This document shows, piece by piece, positions 17,650 through 25,985 of a stretch of DNA of 64,000 bases; the stretch's first letter is position 1, and each line of letters begins with the position of its first letter. A program made the position numbers and the translations under genes. The notes beneath the pieces were generated by a model, which was given only the letters and a program-made list of their open reading frames with translations, had not been told where the DNA came from and made no database searches. The stretch covers positions 1-64,000 of the forward strand of contig CAZSAK010000002.1 in NCBI GenBank assembly GCA_964605155.1, read 5' to 3'. Source of the DNA: CAZSAK01 sp964605155 (GTDB lineage Bacteria > Pseudomonadota > Gammaproteobacteria > SZUA-140).

Positions 17650-19694
17650 AAAAGCCCGAACAGGCGCTTACCCGGTGCATGATGGGACTCAAGTAGCTGT
17701 ATAAGATCATCGCGACCGGCGGCGACGGCAAGATGGCGTGCCTGTTGTTTCTTGTTATTCCTGATGTCGGGATCCGCGCCACCATCCAGCAGGGCACGCA
17801 CGGCCCCGGTATGCCCGCTTGCAACCGCCATAATCAATGCCGTGTTGCCGATATTATTCTTGTCATTTAGCCGGGCTCCCGCCGCGACCAGTGCCCTGAT
17901 GACAGTCTCGTGTCCTTTATCCGCGGCCAGCATTAACGGAGTGTTGCCGTTCTTACTGCGTATGTTGATATCCGTACCGTAACGTATCAAGGCATTGAGC
18001 ACGTCAATGTGGCCACGTGATGCAGCCCGCGATAATGCCGTCTGCATCTCCGTATCCGTCATGTCGGTGGCGGCCTTATGTTTCACCAGTTCATTGACCG
18101 AGCCGACACGTCCGGAATCGGCTGCATACCACAATGCGCTGCGACCCTCTGAGTCACGTGCGTTGACATCCGCCCCCCTTTTTAGCAGGGTCTTGACCAT
18201 GGTGGATTGATCCAGTTTCGCAGCCAGCATCAATGCCGTTACCTTGTTGTTTCCCTTTACATTGCTATCAGCACCTCTTTCAAGCAATGTTGTGGCGATG
18301 TCAACATTCCCGGAGCGTAATGCGGCAATCAGGGATGAATCCTCCCCTGCCTGATGAACATTCACATCCGCACCGTGATTCAACAGCAGCGATACACAAT
18401 CCGCATGACCGTTCTCGACCGCCAGCATCAATATCGTCTTGCCATTGCGCAGACGCGCCGTAACATTCGCACCTGCATTCAACAAGGCCATGACGGTTTT
18501 CGTATGGCCCTGCCAAGCAGCTCGGCTCAAAGCCGTATGGCCATCTATATCAGTGGCATTGACATTGGCACCCTTCTCGATCAATACATCAACTATATCC
18601 TTCTGCCCACGCCAGGAAGCGATCATCAGACTCGTCCATCCTTTGTACAGAGCCTGGTTTTGCGCCTGCTCTGAAATTGTCTGTTCGACATTCGCCAGCA
18701 TCAGCTTCGGGCTTTTATCACTTTTTGCATGCGCAACGGCACCAGCGGCCAACAGGATTGTAACAAAATCCCTGTCGTTATTCTTTTGCGCGATAGCAAG
18801 CGCATCCCGATGTTTCTTGTTTTTAACATGGATATCAGCGCCCTTGTTCAACAATACCCGGACCATTTTTTTGTTTCCCCTGCTCAGTGCAAGGAGTAAT
18901 GGCGTATTTCCATTTTTATCCCGGGTATTGATATCTGCTCCGGCGGAAATCAATACCGATGCACTGATGCTGTTACCCGCGTTGGCAGCCAGTAATAAGG
19001 CATCGTCACCATATTTGTCTCGGATGCCTACATCCGCAGCGTTGTCCACGAGCACATGTACGATCTCATCGAAACCGAGTTCAGCTGCGTCCATCAGTGC
19101 AGTTCTGCCGTAACGATCCATTGCATTAACCTTGATGTGCCTGTCCAGCGATGCGTTCACCCTGTTGATATCGTTATCCCTTACAGCGGCCCTGAATGCC
19201 TCCAGATCGCTGATGGAATCATGATGAACATCCTGTTCCTCTACCCGTAGTCGAACCGCGGGATTATCCTCGCCGAGTTTCGCCTGGGCCATAATGTGTC
19301 CCTGCCCTGCGGCCTGGGTATACCATTTCATGGCCTCATCCATATCGGTATCAACGCCCCAGCCGTTCTCATACATGATTCCAAGGTTATACTGGGCCTT
19401 GTCATGACCCTGCCTGGCGGCCTTTAACAACCAGTTGAAAGCGGCTGTGTGGTCCTTGGCAACACCGATGCCGGAGCGATAGAGGGAGGCCAATTGATAC
19501 TGTGCCTCGGCGTCACCCCTCTGAGCTGCGGGTATCAGCAGGCTGACAACCTTGTTATAGTCCTTGATACGCGCCGCGGCCTTTACTTCATCCATAACAT
19601 CGGCGTAAACAGATGCATATGTAAATGACAACAGCCAGAGACTGTATGCAGCAACCTTAAAGATTATCCGAGAAGTGTGTATTACTGACCTCAT
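17646..19694 (-). CDS. Exported Sel1-repeat / ankyrin-repeat protein
   Basis: A 682-residue repeat protein. Signal peptide at residues 1-31 (SLWLLSFTYASVYA), two clear Sel1-like repeats at about 60-130 (AQYQLASLYRSGIGV, AQYNLGIMYENGWGV), then about 14 ankyrin repeats (for example GRTALMDAAELG, GNTPLMLAADKG, GADVNARD). Both repeat types bind proteins; the exported location suggests an envelope scaffold. It begins six bases after the stop of the upstream 4Fe-4S/FAD oxidoreductase gene, so they form an operon divergent from the multihaem cytochromes. Confidence 0.9.
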   Translation of the reverse strand: MRSVIHTSRIIFKVAAYSLWLLSFTYASVYADVMDEVKAAARIKDYNKVVSLLIPAAQRGDAEAQYQLASLYRSGIGVAKDHTAAFNWLLKAARQGHDKAQYNLGIMYENGWGVDTDMDEAMKWYTQAAGQGHIMAQAKLGEDNPAVRLRVEEQDVHHDSISDLEAFRAAVRDNDINRVNASLDRHIKVNAMDRYGRTALMDAAELGFDEIVHVLVDNAADVGIRDKYGDDALLLAANAGNSISASVLISAGADINTRDKNGNTPLLLALSRGNKKMVRVLLNKGADIHVKNKKHRDALAIAQKNNDRDFVTILLAAGAVAHAKSDKSPKLMLANVEQTISEQAQNQALYKGWTSLMIASWRGQKDIVDVLIEKGANVNATDIDGHTALSRAAWQGHTKTVMALLNAGANVTARLRNGKTILMLAVENGHADCVSLLLNHGADVNVHQAGEDSSLIAALRSGNVDIATTLLERGADSNVKGNNKVTALMLAAKLDQSTMVKTLLKRGADVNARDSEGRSALWYAADSGRVGSVNELVKHKAATDMTDTEMQTALSRAASRGHIDVLNALIRYGTDINIRSKNGNTPLMLAADKGHETVIRALVAAGARLNDKNNIGNTALIMAVASGHTGAVRALLDGGADPDIRNNKKQQARHLAVAAGRDDLIQLLESHHAPGKRLFGLF

Positions 19695-19700
19695 ACCGAG

Positions 19701-21011
19701 TCAGGCCGTCCCGTACTTTGTTTCGACATCTATACCGAGCGATTTCAAAAAGGGGGTCGGCAGGATCCCACCTGCACAGATGATAACGGTGTCATTAGAC
19801 AGTTCAATGTCTTTACCGCCCTGCTCAATCTTCACTGAATCGGTGGTGATCTCCTTGACGTTGGATTTCATTAGCACCGTTAAACGACCGGCATTCTCCG
19901 CCTGCTGGATCTTGATGCGATTCTTATCCTTGGCCCGTGAAAATGCCTCCGAACGATAGGACAATGTCACGGTGGTTCCATCCACATGGGCTATACTCAT
20001 GGCCGCCTCAAGTGCACTGTCACCCCCGCCCACGACCAGGACATGCTGATTACGGTATTGCTCGGGATCGATGAGCCGGTAAACGACCTTGTTCAAATCC
20101 TCTCCCGGAACACCCAGCTTGCGTGGAGTACCACGCCTGCCGATGGCCAGTAATACCGCACGGCTTTGATAACTGCTCCGGCTAGTCTTGATTATAAAAT
20201 CACCATCACTACGAGTTACCTCTTCGACGCGTTCATGATAATTAATCTTGAGATTTGTTTTGCTTTCGACCTCCAGCCAGAATGCCAGTAAGGCCTCCTT
20301 GGTCGTCTCCTTCATCTTGACCTTGCCGATAACCGGCAAGTGGACGGGTGCGGTCATCACGATTTTTCCTCTCGGATAATGCGATACGGTTCCGCCCAAT
20401 GAATACTGCTCGATGGTAACAAAACGCAGATTATGCTGTGCTGCGGCGAGTGATGCCGCGATACCCGCGGGACCGGCACCGACGATCACCACATCCAGGT
20501 GATTACCCTTGCCGATTCCCTTCAGTTGGCGTATGGATTCGACTGCCTGACATCCCTGTTCAATCGCATTACGGATAAGCCCCATGCCTCCCAGCTCACC
20601 GGCGATAAAGATACCCGGTACGTTGGTTTCAAAATCCGGATTGATAACCGGTATATCCACGCCCCTCGTTTCACTGCCGAATACCAGCGATATCGCGTCC
20701 ACCGGGCATGCCGCCTTACAGGCACCGTGTCCGATACAGTGGCTTGGATTGATCAGCTCTGCCTTGGTATTGATCAGACCGAGGACATTGTCTTCCGGGC
20801 AGGCGTTTGCACAGGCACCGCACCCGATACAGCGGGTGACGTCAATATGGGGGTGCAGTGAGACAGGTTCGGCAAGACCGGATGTCAATGCTGCCTCTCG
20901 GGCATTGATATTGACCTGCTGCTTTTTTGACCAATAGCGTATATACCCCAGCCACACTAGCAGCAGGGGTGCAAAATAGAACGCAAGTTTAATCTGTGTA
21001 GCAGTCAGCAT
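19701..21011 (-). CDS. Membrane-anchored 4Fe-4S dicluster / FAD pyridine-nucleotide oxidoreductase
   Basis: A 436-residue protein: one N-terminal transmembrane helix (IKLAFYFAPLLLVWLGYI), a dicluster ferredoxin domain at about 55-110 (CIGCGACANACP, then CIGHGACKAACP with His at the second position), an FAD domain (VVIVGAGPAGIAASLAA near 175) and an NAD(P) domain (VLVVGGGDSALEAAMS near 320), thioredoxin-reductase-like. A redox CxxC disulfide of true thioredoxin reductase is not seen. It should exchange electrons between NAD(P)H and a membrane or periplasmic carrier. It is divergent from the cytochrome b / multihaem operon, which is the likely partner. Confidence 0.85.
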   Translation of the reverse strand: MLTATQIKLAFYFAPLLLVWLGYIRYWSKKQQVNINAREAALTSGLAEPVSLHPHIDVTRCIGCGACANACPEDNVLGLINTKAELINPSHCIGHGACKAACPVDAISLVFGSETRGVDIPVINPDFETNVPGIFIAGELGGMGLIRNAIEQGCQAVESIRQLKGIGKGNHLDVVIVGAGPAGIAASLAAAQHNLRFVTIEQYSLGGTVSHYPRGKIVMTAPVHLPVIGKVKMKETTKEALLAFWLEVESKTNLKINYHERVEEVTRSDGDFIIKTSRSSYQSRAVLLAIGRRGTPRKLGVPGEDLNKVVYRLIDPEQYRNQHVLVVGGGDSALEAAMSIAHVDGTTVTLSYRSEAFSRAKDKNRIKIQQAENAGRLTVLMKSNVKEITTDSVKIEQGGKDIELSNDTVIICAGGILPTPFLKSLGIDVETKYGTA

Positions 21012-21099
21012 GGAACGCAGCCAATATACCTGTTAAAACCTTCTTTCAACGTGATTTTCATCAAATAGCGGGCAATTCATATCCGTATTTCAGCACACC

Positions 21100-21138
21100 C
21101 CGATACTTCCGGTTACTGTCCGGATAGTATCGGTTTTT
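21100..21138 (+). terminator. Intrinsic terminator or attenuator in the leader of the multihaem operon
   Basis: Arms CCGATACTTCCGG and CCGGATAGTATCGG pair with one bulged base around a 7-base loop and are followed on the + strand by TTTTT. No rightward gene ends here; the gene to the left is read leftward. The structure therefore sits 185 bases before the cytochrome b start and may be a leader attenuator, or it may block transcription arriving from the left. Confidence 0.6.
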
Positions 21139-21214
21139 CACTTCCCGGTATGAATTCAGTCCGTCCTGGACTGTAAAGGCGATCCGTGGCATCTGAATTA
21201 TACAAAGATCTCAG

Positions 21215-21238
21215 AAAATGGGAAATATTTCCCATTTT
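21215..21238. promoter_or_regulatory. Perfect 24-bp palindrome between divergent redox operons
   Basis: The half-site AAAATGGGAAAT is followed immediately by its exact reverse complement. It lies 86 bases before the GTG of the cytochrome b gene and about 200 bases from the start of the divergent oxidoreductase gene. Symmetry and position suggest a dimeric-regulator operator; I do not recognise the regulator. Confidence 0.6.
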
Positions 21239-21323
21239 TTAAATTTAATGCTATAAATACGCCTGATATAGCCGATATCTAGCCGTATTCCGCTATAAAA
21301 ATTAAGGTTTTAGCAGGCTCCAC

Positions 21324-22229
21324 GTGACTGAACTACAGGCATCTATCAATCAGCCAGCCCCTCATCCATCGGCCACTACCCCGGTTATCTTCGGCAGCCG
21401 GCTCAGTGCGCTGCTGTTTTCACTCGGCGTGGTTACCGTACTCTACAGCGGTTGGCTGAACCGCGACTATCATTACCTGACGGCCGAATCCGGTACGGGC
21501 TATGCGCTGGGGATTATCGGCGGGGTGTTGATGCTGATCCTGCTGTTATACCCGGCCCGCAAGCGTTTCCGGTTCATGCGGATCCTCGGGCCGGTGAAGT
21601 ACTGGTTCCGGGGACACATGATGCTGGGCATTATCGGCCCCACCTGTATCCTGTTCCACGCAAACTTCCAACTGGGTTCGCTGAACAGTAACGTGGCCCT
21701 GGCCTGTATGTTGCTGGTTGCTTCCAGCGGCATCATCGGCCGCTTCATCTACAGGCAGATCCACTACGGCCTCTATGGCCGCAAGGCCACGCTGGAACAA
21801 CTGCGCAAAGACAAGGAATTTTCGGAAGGTCAACTGGCAGAAACGTTCCGCTTGTTGCCCAGGCTCCAGCAACGCCTTGCCGTCTATGAAGGCATCGCAT
21901 TGTCACCACCGCGCGGCCTGATACACAGCGTCACGCGCAGATTTACCCTGACTCCGCGCAGTATGTGGACAAGATTATTATCGTTGCTGCAAATCCGTCG
22001 TGCGCTGCGACAACTGGTAAAACAGCAACAATTGTCCACGCATGTTTACCGTCAACGTTTCAGATTGATGAAGCGTTATTTATCTGCATATTTCTCCACA
22101 ATACAGAAGATCACCGTATTCAGCTTTTATGAAAGATTGTTTTCCATGTGGCACGTACTGCACCTGCCACTGTTCCTGATGATGTTGATTTCCGGCATCG
22201 CTCATGTGATAGCCGTGCATATGTATTAA
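21324..22229 (+). CDS. Membrane cytochrome-b-like protein of the multihaem operon
   Basis: A 301-residue inner-membrane protein starting at GTG. Five hydrophobic segments are visible: about 28-46, 58-78, 97-113, 122-141 and 275-298, with a soluble basic helical region between the fourth and fifth. Histidines within or next to helices (FRGHMMLG, ILFHANF, WHVLHLPLF, IAHVIAVHMY) could bind b-type haem, as in ferric-reductase-like and NarI-like proteins. It is the first gene of an operon with two large cytochromes c, so a quinol/NADH-to-cytochrome c link is the most likely role. No signal peptide. Confidence 0.75.
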   Translation: MTELQASINQPAPHPSATTPVIFGSRLSALLFSLGVVTVLYSGWLNRDYHYLTAESGTGYALGIIGGVLMLILLLYPARKRFRFMRILGPVKYWFRGHMMLGIIGPTCILFHANFQLGSLNSNVALACMLLVASSGIIGRFIYRQIHYGLYGRKATLEQLRKDKEFSEGQLAETFRLLPRLQQRLAVYEGIALSPPRGLIHSVTRRFTLTPRSMWTRLLSLLQIRRALRQLVKQQQLSTHVYRQRFRLMKRYLSAYFSTIQKITVFSFYERLFSMWHVLHLPLFLMMLISGIAHVIAVHMY

Positions 22230-22246
22230 ACAGAGTATTCATCGTT

Positions 22247-23812
22247 ATGAGAAAGCGCCACGTTATTCCACTGGCACTGGGAATATTTATGACAATACTG
22301 TATTCGGCAACCACGACAGCAGCCAGCATCGAGACCCTGATGATGCCAGGAGAGGTCATCCAGGGACATGCAAAATACGAGGATGACTGCAGCAACTGTC
22401 ACAAACGTTTCTCTAAGACGGGGCAAACCGGATTATGCCTGGATTGTCACAAGAAGATCGCTACCGATATCAGGCAAAAGAAAGGATTCCATGGACGCAT
22501 CAGGAATATCGGTAAGACCGAATGCAAAAGCTGTCATACGGAACACAAAGGACGTAAGGCGGACATCGTATTGCTGGATAAGGAAAGTTTCGACCATGAG
22601 GGAACGGACTATCCCCTGAAAGGCGCACACACATCCGTCAAATGTTCAAGCTGCCATAAACCGGGTAAGAAATACCGGGAAACTTCTGCCCGATGCATAG
22701 ACTGCCACAAGTCCGACGACCCCCACAGGGAGAGTCTCGGTAACGACTGTGCCGGTTGTCACAATGAACGGTCCTGGGCAAAAGCCAAATTCGATCACGA
22801 TAAAACCGACTTTCCTTTAAAAGGCAAACACAGGGGCACAAGTTGCGAAGGCTGTCATCCGAACGAGCGTTACAAGGACACACCAAAAGATTGCATCACC
22901 TGTCATCGCATCAATGATGTACACAACGGACGATATGGCAAAAAGTGCGGTGACTGTCATACGGCCAAAAAGTGGCGGGATATTATTTTTTCCCATAACA
23001 AAGACACCAAGTACCGTCTCGAGGGCAGGCATGTAAAGGTTTCATGTGACAGCTGCCACACAGGAAAATTGTACGGTGTCAAACTCGGTACCGAATGTTA
23101 TAGCTGTCACAAACATGATGATTATCACAAAGGTCAATATGGAAAAAAATGTCGAACCTGTCATGGATTCAATGACTGGGACAAAGCGATTTTCAATCAC
23201 GATAAAAAATCAGATTTCCCGCTGCGAGGCAAACATAAGGATGTTGAATGCCGGGGTTGTCACAAGGGGGATGTGTTCAAGGAAGAACTCGGCACGGACT
23301 GTTATTCCTGCCATCGTATGGACGACAAACACAAAGGCCAGGAAGGCAAACAATGTGAGCGCTGCCACAACGAGAATAGCTGGGGCCACAAGGTTGTATT
23401 TGACCATGACCTGACCCGTTTCCCGCTTATCGGACAGCATGCCATCACGCCGTGCGAGGAATGTCATCTTTCAGCTTCGTTCAAGAGTGCCCCACTGGAC
23501 TGTAAATCCTGTCACAGGGCTGATGACACGCACAAGCAACGGCTCGGCAACGAATGCGAGCTCTGTCACAATCCGAATGGATGGAAACTCTGGCGTTTCG
23601 ATCACAACCGCCAAACCGACTACAAGCTTGACGGCAAGCATGAAGGTCTGGATTGTCATGCCTGCCACAAAGATCCCGTCACTAAACGAATCCGCTTGTC
23701 CACGGCATGTTCTTTCTGTCACCAGGATGACGATATCCATGGCGGGCGTTTCGGGCAGCGTTGTGAACGTTGTCACATGACGGAGTCCTTCAAGAATATA
23801 ACATTAAATTGA
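22247..23812 (+). CDS. Periplasmic 21-haem cytochrome c
   Basis: A 521-residue protein with signal peptide (VIPLALGIFMTILYSATTTA) and 21 CxxCH motifs counted by eye, from CSNCH to CERCH. The repeating unit contains a haem pair plus FDHDKTDFPLKGKH and H-x-G-x-x-G-x-x-C segments, so most haems probably have bis-histidine ligation. This layout is that of long cytochrome c3-like electron-transfer wires. Start ATG 22247, 17 bases after the membrane gene; a longer frame overlapping that gene was rejected. Next gene begins 26 bases downstream. Confidence 0.92.
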   Translation: MRKRHVIPLALGIFMTILYSATTTAASIETLMMPGEVIQGHAKYEDDCSNCHKRFSKTGQTGLCLDCHKKIATDIRQKKGFHGRIRNIGKTECKSCHTEHKGRKADIVLLDKESFDHEGTDYPLKGAHTSVKCSSCHKPGKKYRETSARCIDCHKSDDPHRESLGNDCAGCHNERSWAKAKFDHDKTDFPLKGKHRGTSCEGCHPNERYKDTPKDCITCHRINDVHNGRYGKKCGDCHTAKKWRDIIFSHNKDTKYRLEGRHVKVSCDSCHTGKLYGVKLGTECYSCHKHDDYHKGQYGKKCRTCHGFNDWDKAIFNHDKKSDFPLRGKHKDVECRGCHKGDVFKEELGTDCYSCHRMDDKHKGQEGKQCERCHNENSWGHKVVFDHDLTRFPLIGQHAITPCEECHLSASFKSAPLDCKSCHRADDTHKQRLGNECELCHNPNGWKLWRFDHNRQTDYKLDGKHEGLDCHACHKDPVTKRIRLSTACSFCHQDDDIHGGRFGQRCERCHMTESFKNITLN

Positions 23813-23838
23813 TCAACCTCAAGGCAAAAGGCTTAAAC

Positions 23839-25383
23839 ATGGAACACGTGAGAACGGTAAACCACATCAGGCTCCTGTCGCTGTTATTCATCTTGTTGAC
23901 GGGATTGCTCAGTACTTCGGTTATTGAAGCGGCAACCCCGGAATCCAACTTCGATCATTTCATGACCGGCTTCCCTCTCACCGGTGCCCATGCCAGGGTT
24001 GATTGCGAAAGCTGCCATCTCGGCGGTGTATTCAGGGGCACGCCCACCCAATGCTCCAGCTGCCATACCAATGCGGGTCGTGTCGGTGCCTCGGCCAAAT
24101 CAAATCGTCACATTCCCACGACCGATACATGCGATGACTGTCATACCACGCATGCCTGGCAGCCTGTAGTCAGGGTCGATCATGTGGCGGTTATCGGAAG
24201 TTGCACCAATTGCCATAACGGTATGATGGCGTCGGGTAAGCCGTCCCAACACATGGCAACTAACGCAAGTTGTGATGATTGTCACTCCACGACCAACTGG
24301 TCATCCACCCGCTTTGATCACAGTAATGTCGCACCCGGCACATGCGCCAGCTGCCATAACGGCACCAAAGCGAGCGGCAAACCAGCGCGCCATATTCAGA
24401 GCTCCGCGACCTGTGATGACTGTCATAACACCCGCTCATGGAACTCCGTGCGCGTCGATCATCTCGCCGTTATTGGCACATGCTTCAGTTGTCACAATAA
24501 CCAGACTGCGCGCGGTAAACCCAACAACCATATCCAGAGCAGTAATCTCTGTGATGATTGCCACACCACCAACAACTGGGACGCGGCAGTCTTCGATCAT
24601 GCAGGTGTGGCACCCGGATCGTGTTCGACTTGTCACAACGGAACCAAGGCAACGGGCAAGTCATCCACCCATATCCAGAGCAGCAACACCTGCGACGATT
24701 GTCACTCGACACGGACATGGAACCCCGTGATCCGCGTCGATCATCTCGCCGTCATCGGCACATGTTTCAGCTGTCACAACAACCAGACCGCGCAGGGCAA
24801 GCCGAACAATCATATACAAAGTAACAATCTCTGTGACGATTGCCATACCACCAACAACTGGGATACCGCTGTTTTCGATCATAGTAGCGTTGCTCCCGGA
24901 AGCTGCAGCACATGTCATAACGGCAGTCGGGCCACGGGCAAACCGGGAGATCACCTTGTAACGACCGCACAGTGCGACGACTGCCACAGTACCGTGGCAT
25001 GGGTACCCGCCAACTTTGATCATGCCAATATCAGCGGCTCATGCTCCAATTGCCATAACGGTACGCAGGCTACCGGAAAGACCAACAACCACTTCATCAC
25101 CTCACGGCAATGCAATGCCTGCCACGGAACATCTACCTGGCTGCCGCTGACATTTCGTCATACCTCTGCAGACTATCCGGGCGATCACCGCCGGAACCTG
25201 GCATGTACCGACTGTCACGGCAGCAACACCGAGATCGTTACCTGGAGTTCACCTGCCTACCAGCCGGATTGCGCGGGCTGCCATGCAAGAGACTACCGCT
25301 CGGGTGAGGACAGGCACACCACCCTGAGCCAGGACCGGGATTGCGGCCGCTGCCACCGGGTCAGCGCCAGAAGTTTTGATTAA
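23839..25383 (+). CDS. 20-haem cytochrome c with tandem tetra-haem modules
   Basis: A 514-residue exported protein, signal peptide ending LLSTSVIEAA, with 20 CxxCH motifs counted by eye. It starts with the same FDHFMTGFPLTGAH module as the neighbouring 21-haem protein, then has three successive 93-94-residue units each carrying four haems (RVDHLAVIG, CDDCHTTNNW, FDHxxVAPG, CHNG). The C-terminal part has four further haems and another TSADYPGDHRRNLACTDCH module. Proteins of this kind act as periplasmic or outer-surface electron conductors. No lipobox or anchor is seen, so it is presumably soluble or bound to partners. Confidence 0.92.
   Translation: MEHVRTVNHIRLLSLLFILLTGLLSTSVIEAATPESNFDHFMTGFPLTGAHARVDCESCHLGGVFRGTPTQCSSCHTNAGRVGASAKSNRHIPTTDTCDDCHTTHAWQPVVRVDHVAVIGSCTNCHNGMMASGKPSQHMATNASCDDCHSTTNWSSTRFDHSNVAPGTCASCHNGTKASGKPARHIQSSATCDDCHNTRSWNSVRVDHLAVIGTCFSCHNNQTARGKPNNHIQSSNLCDDCHTTNNWDAAVFDHAGVAPGSCSTCHNGTKATGKSSTHIQSSNTCDDCHSTRTWNPVIRVDHLAVIGTCFSCHNNQTAQGKPNNHIQSNNLCDDCHTTNNWDTAVFDHSSVAPGSCSTCHNGSRATGKPGDHLVTTAQCDDCHSTVAWVPANFDHANISGSCSNCHNGTQATGKTNNHFITSRQCNACHGTSTWLPLTFRHTSADYPGDHRRNLACTDCHGSNTEIVTWSSPAYQPDCAGCHARDYRSGEDRHTTLSQDRDCGRCHRVSARSFD
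24172..25014 (+). repeat. Three tandem tetra-haem modules within the 20-haem cytochrome
   Basis: Units at 24172-24450 (93 codons), 24451-24732 and 24733-25014 (94 codons each) share the same order of four CxxCH sites. The second and third are nearly identical over about the first 210 bases, including GTCFSCHNNQTA and CDDCHTTNNWD, pointing to a recent in-frame duplication. Confidence 0.85.
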
Positions 25384-25434
25384 GCCGGGTCAAAGGTAAG
25401 CGGGCCTATCAACGAAAGACAGCAAGGAAACGAC

Positions 25435-25920
25435 ATGAGATTATTAAAATCTATGACCGGGCTTTTGACCGGTATATTGTTCATTTCAGCAGTCACATCC
25501 GCTCAACCCACACGCGACCGTATCCTGGATGACGTTCATATCGAGAAAAAGGACGGTTGCATAACTGTACACATCGGCTTTACATTCCCGGTACGTTACG
25601 TCAGGCATTTCCCTTTCGAAAAGGGCGATGAGCTGCAGATCCAGATCGAACCGATCTCACTCGGACCGCTGGAACAGGAGTCAATCTTCGACAGGGAATC
25701 GTTCACACCACCGCATTCTCGCAAGGCATCACTGGAAGATGTCATCTATGAAGGGGATATCGAAGGAGGCCCGTACCTGAGACTGCTGTTTACCAGGGAG
25801 GTCAGATTCGAGGTCGGACAGGGCGCGGATTTTCGCAGCATACTGGTAGCGTTGCGCAATCCTGCACCCGGAGACACACCTTCCTGCCCCCACCTGCCCG
25901 ATTACAAACATAGACAATAG
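25435..25920 (+). CDS. Small exported protein of the multihaem operon
   Basis: A 161-residue protein with signal peptide (MTGLLTGILFISAVTSA) and one compact beta-rich domain (DDVHIEKKDGCITVHIGF, YVRHFPFEKGDELQIQIEP, RLLFTREVRFEVGQGADF) reminiscent of AMIN-type envelope domains. It lies between the 20-haem cytochrome and the SPOR/TPR/barrel gene and is probably in the same transcript. AMIN-type domains bind peptidoglycan or secretin partners; an assembly or anchoring role is inference. Confidence 0.7.
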   Translation: MRLLKSMTGLLTGILFISAVTSAQPTRDRILDDVHIEKKDGCITVHIGFTFPVRYVRHFPFEKGDELQIQIEPISLGPLEQESIFDRESFTPPHSRKASLEDVIYEGDIEGGPYLRLLFTREVRFEVGQGADFRSILVALRNPAPGDTPSCPHLPDYKHRQ

Positions 25921-25985
25921 GAAACAAATGGATACCAGCTGCAAGCGCGTCTCACACAGGAAGAGACTGGGAGGAACTATACAGT

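Noticed and set aside
19701..21011. Classical thioredoxin reductase
   Set aside because: The fold is related, but no redox-active CxxC of thioredoxin reductase is present in the NAD(P) domain and an N-terminal dicluster ferredoxin with membrane helix is added.
23210..23780. Antisense and alternate-frame ORFs across the multihaem cytochrome genes
   Set aside because: They are shadows of the CxxCH-rich genes, have biased composition, no ribosome sites and no recognisable protein features.
22247..25383. Regular spacing of short repeated motifs resembling a CRISPR array
   Set aside because: The repeats are CxxCH codons within two open reading frames with signal peptides; no direct repeat with unique spacers exists.
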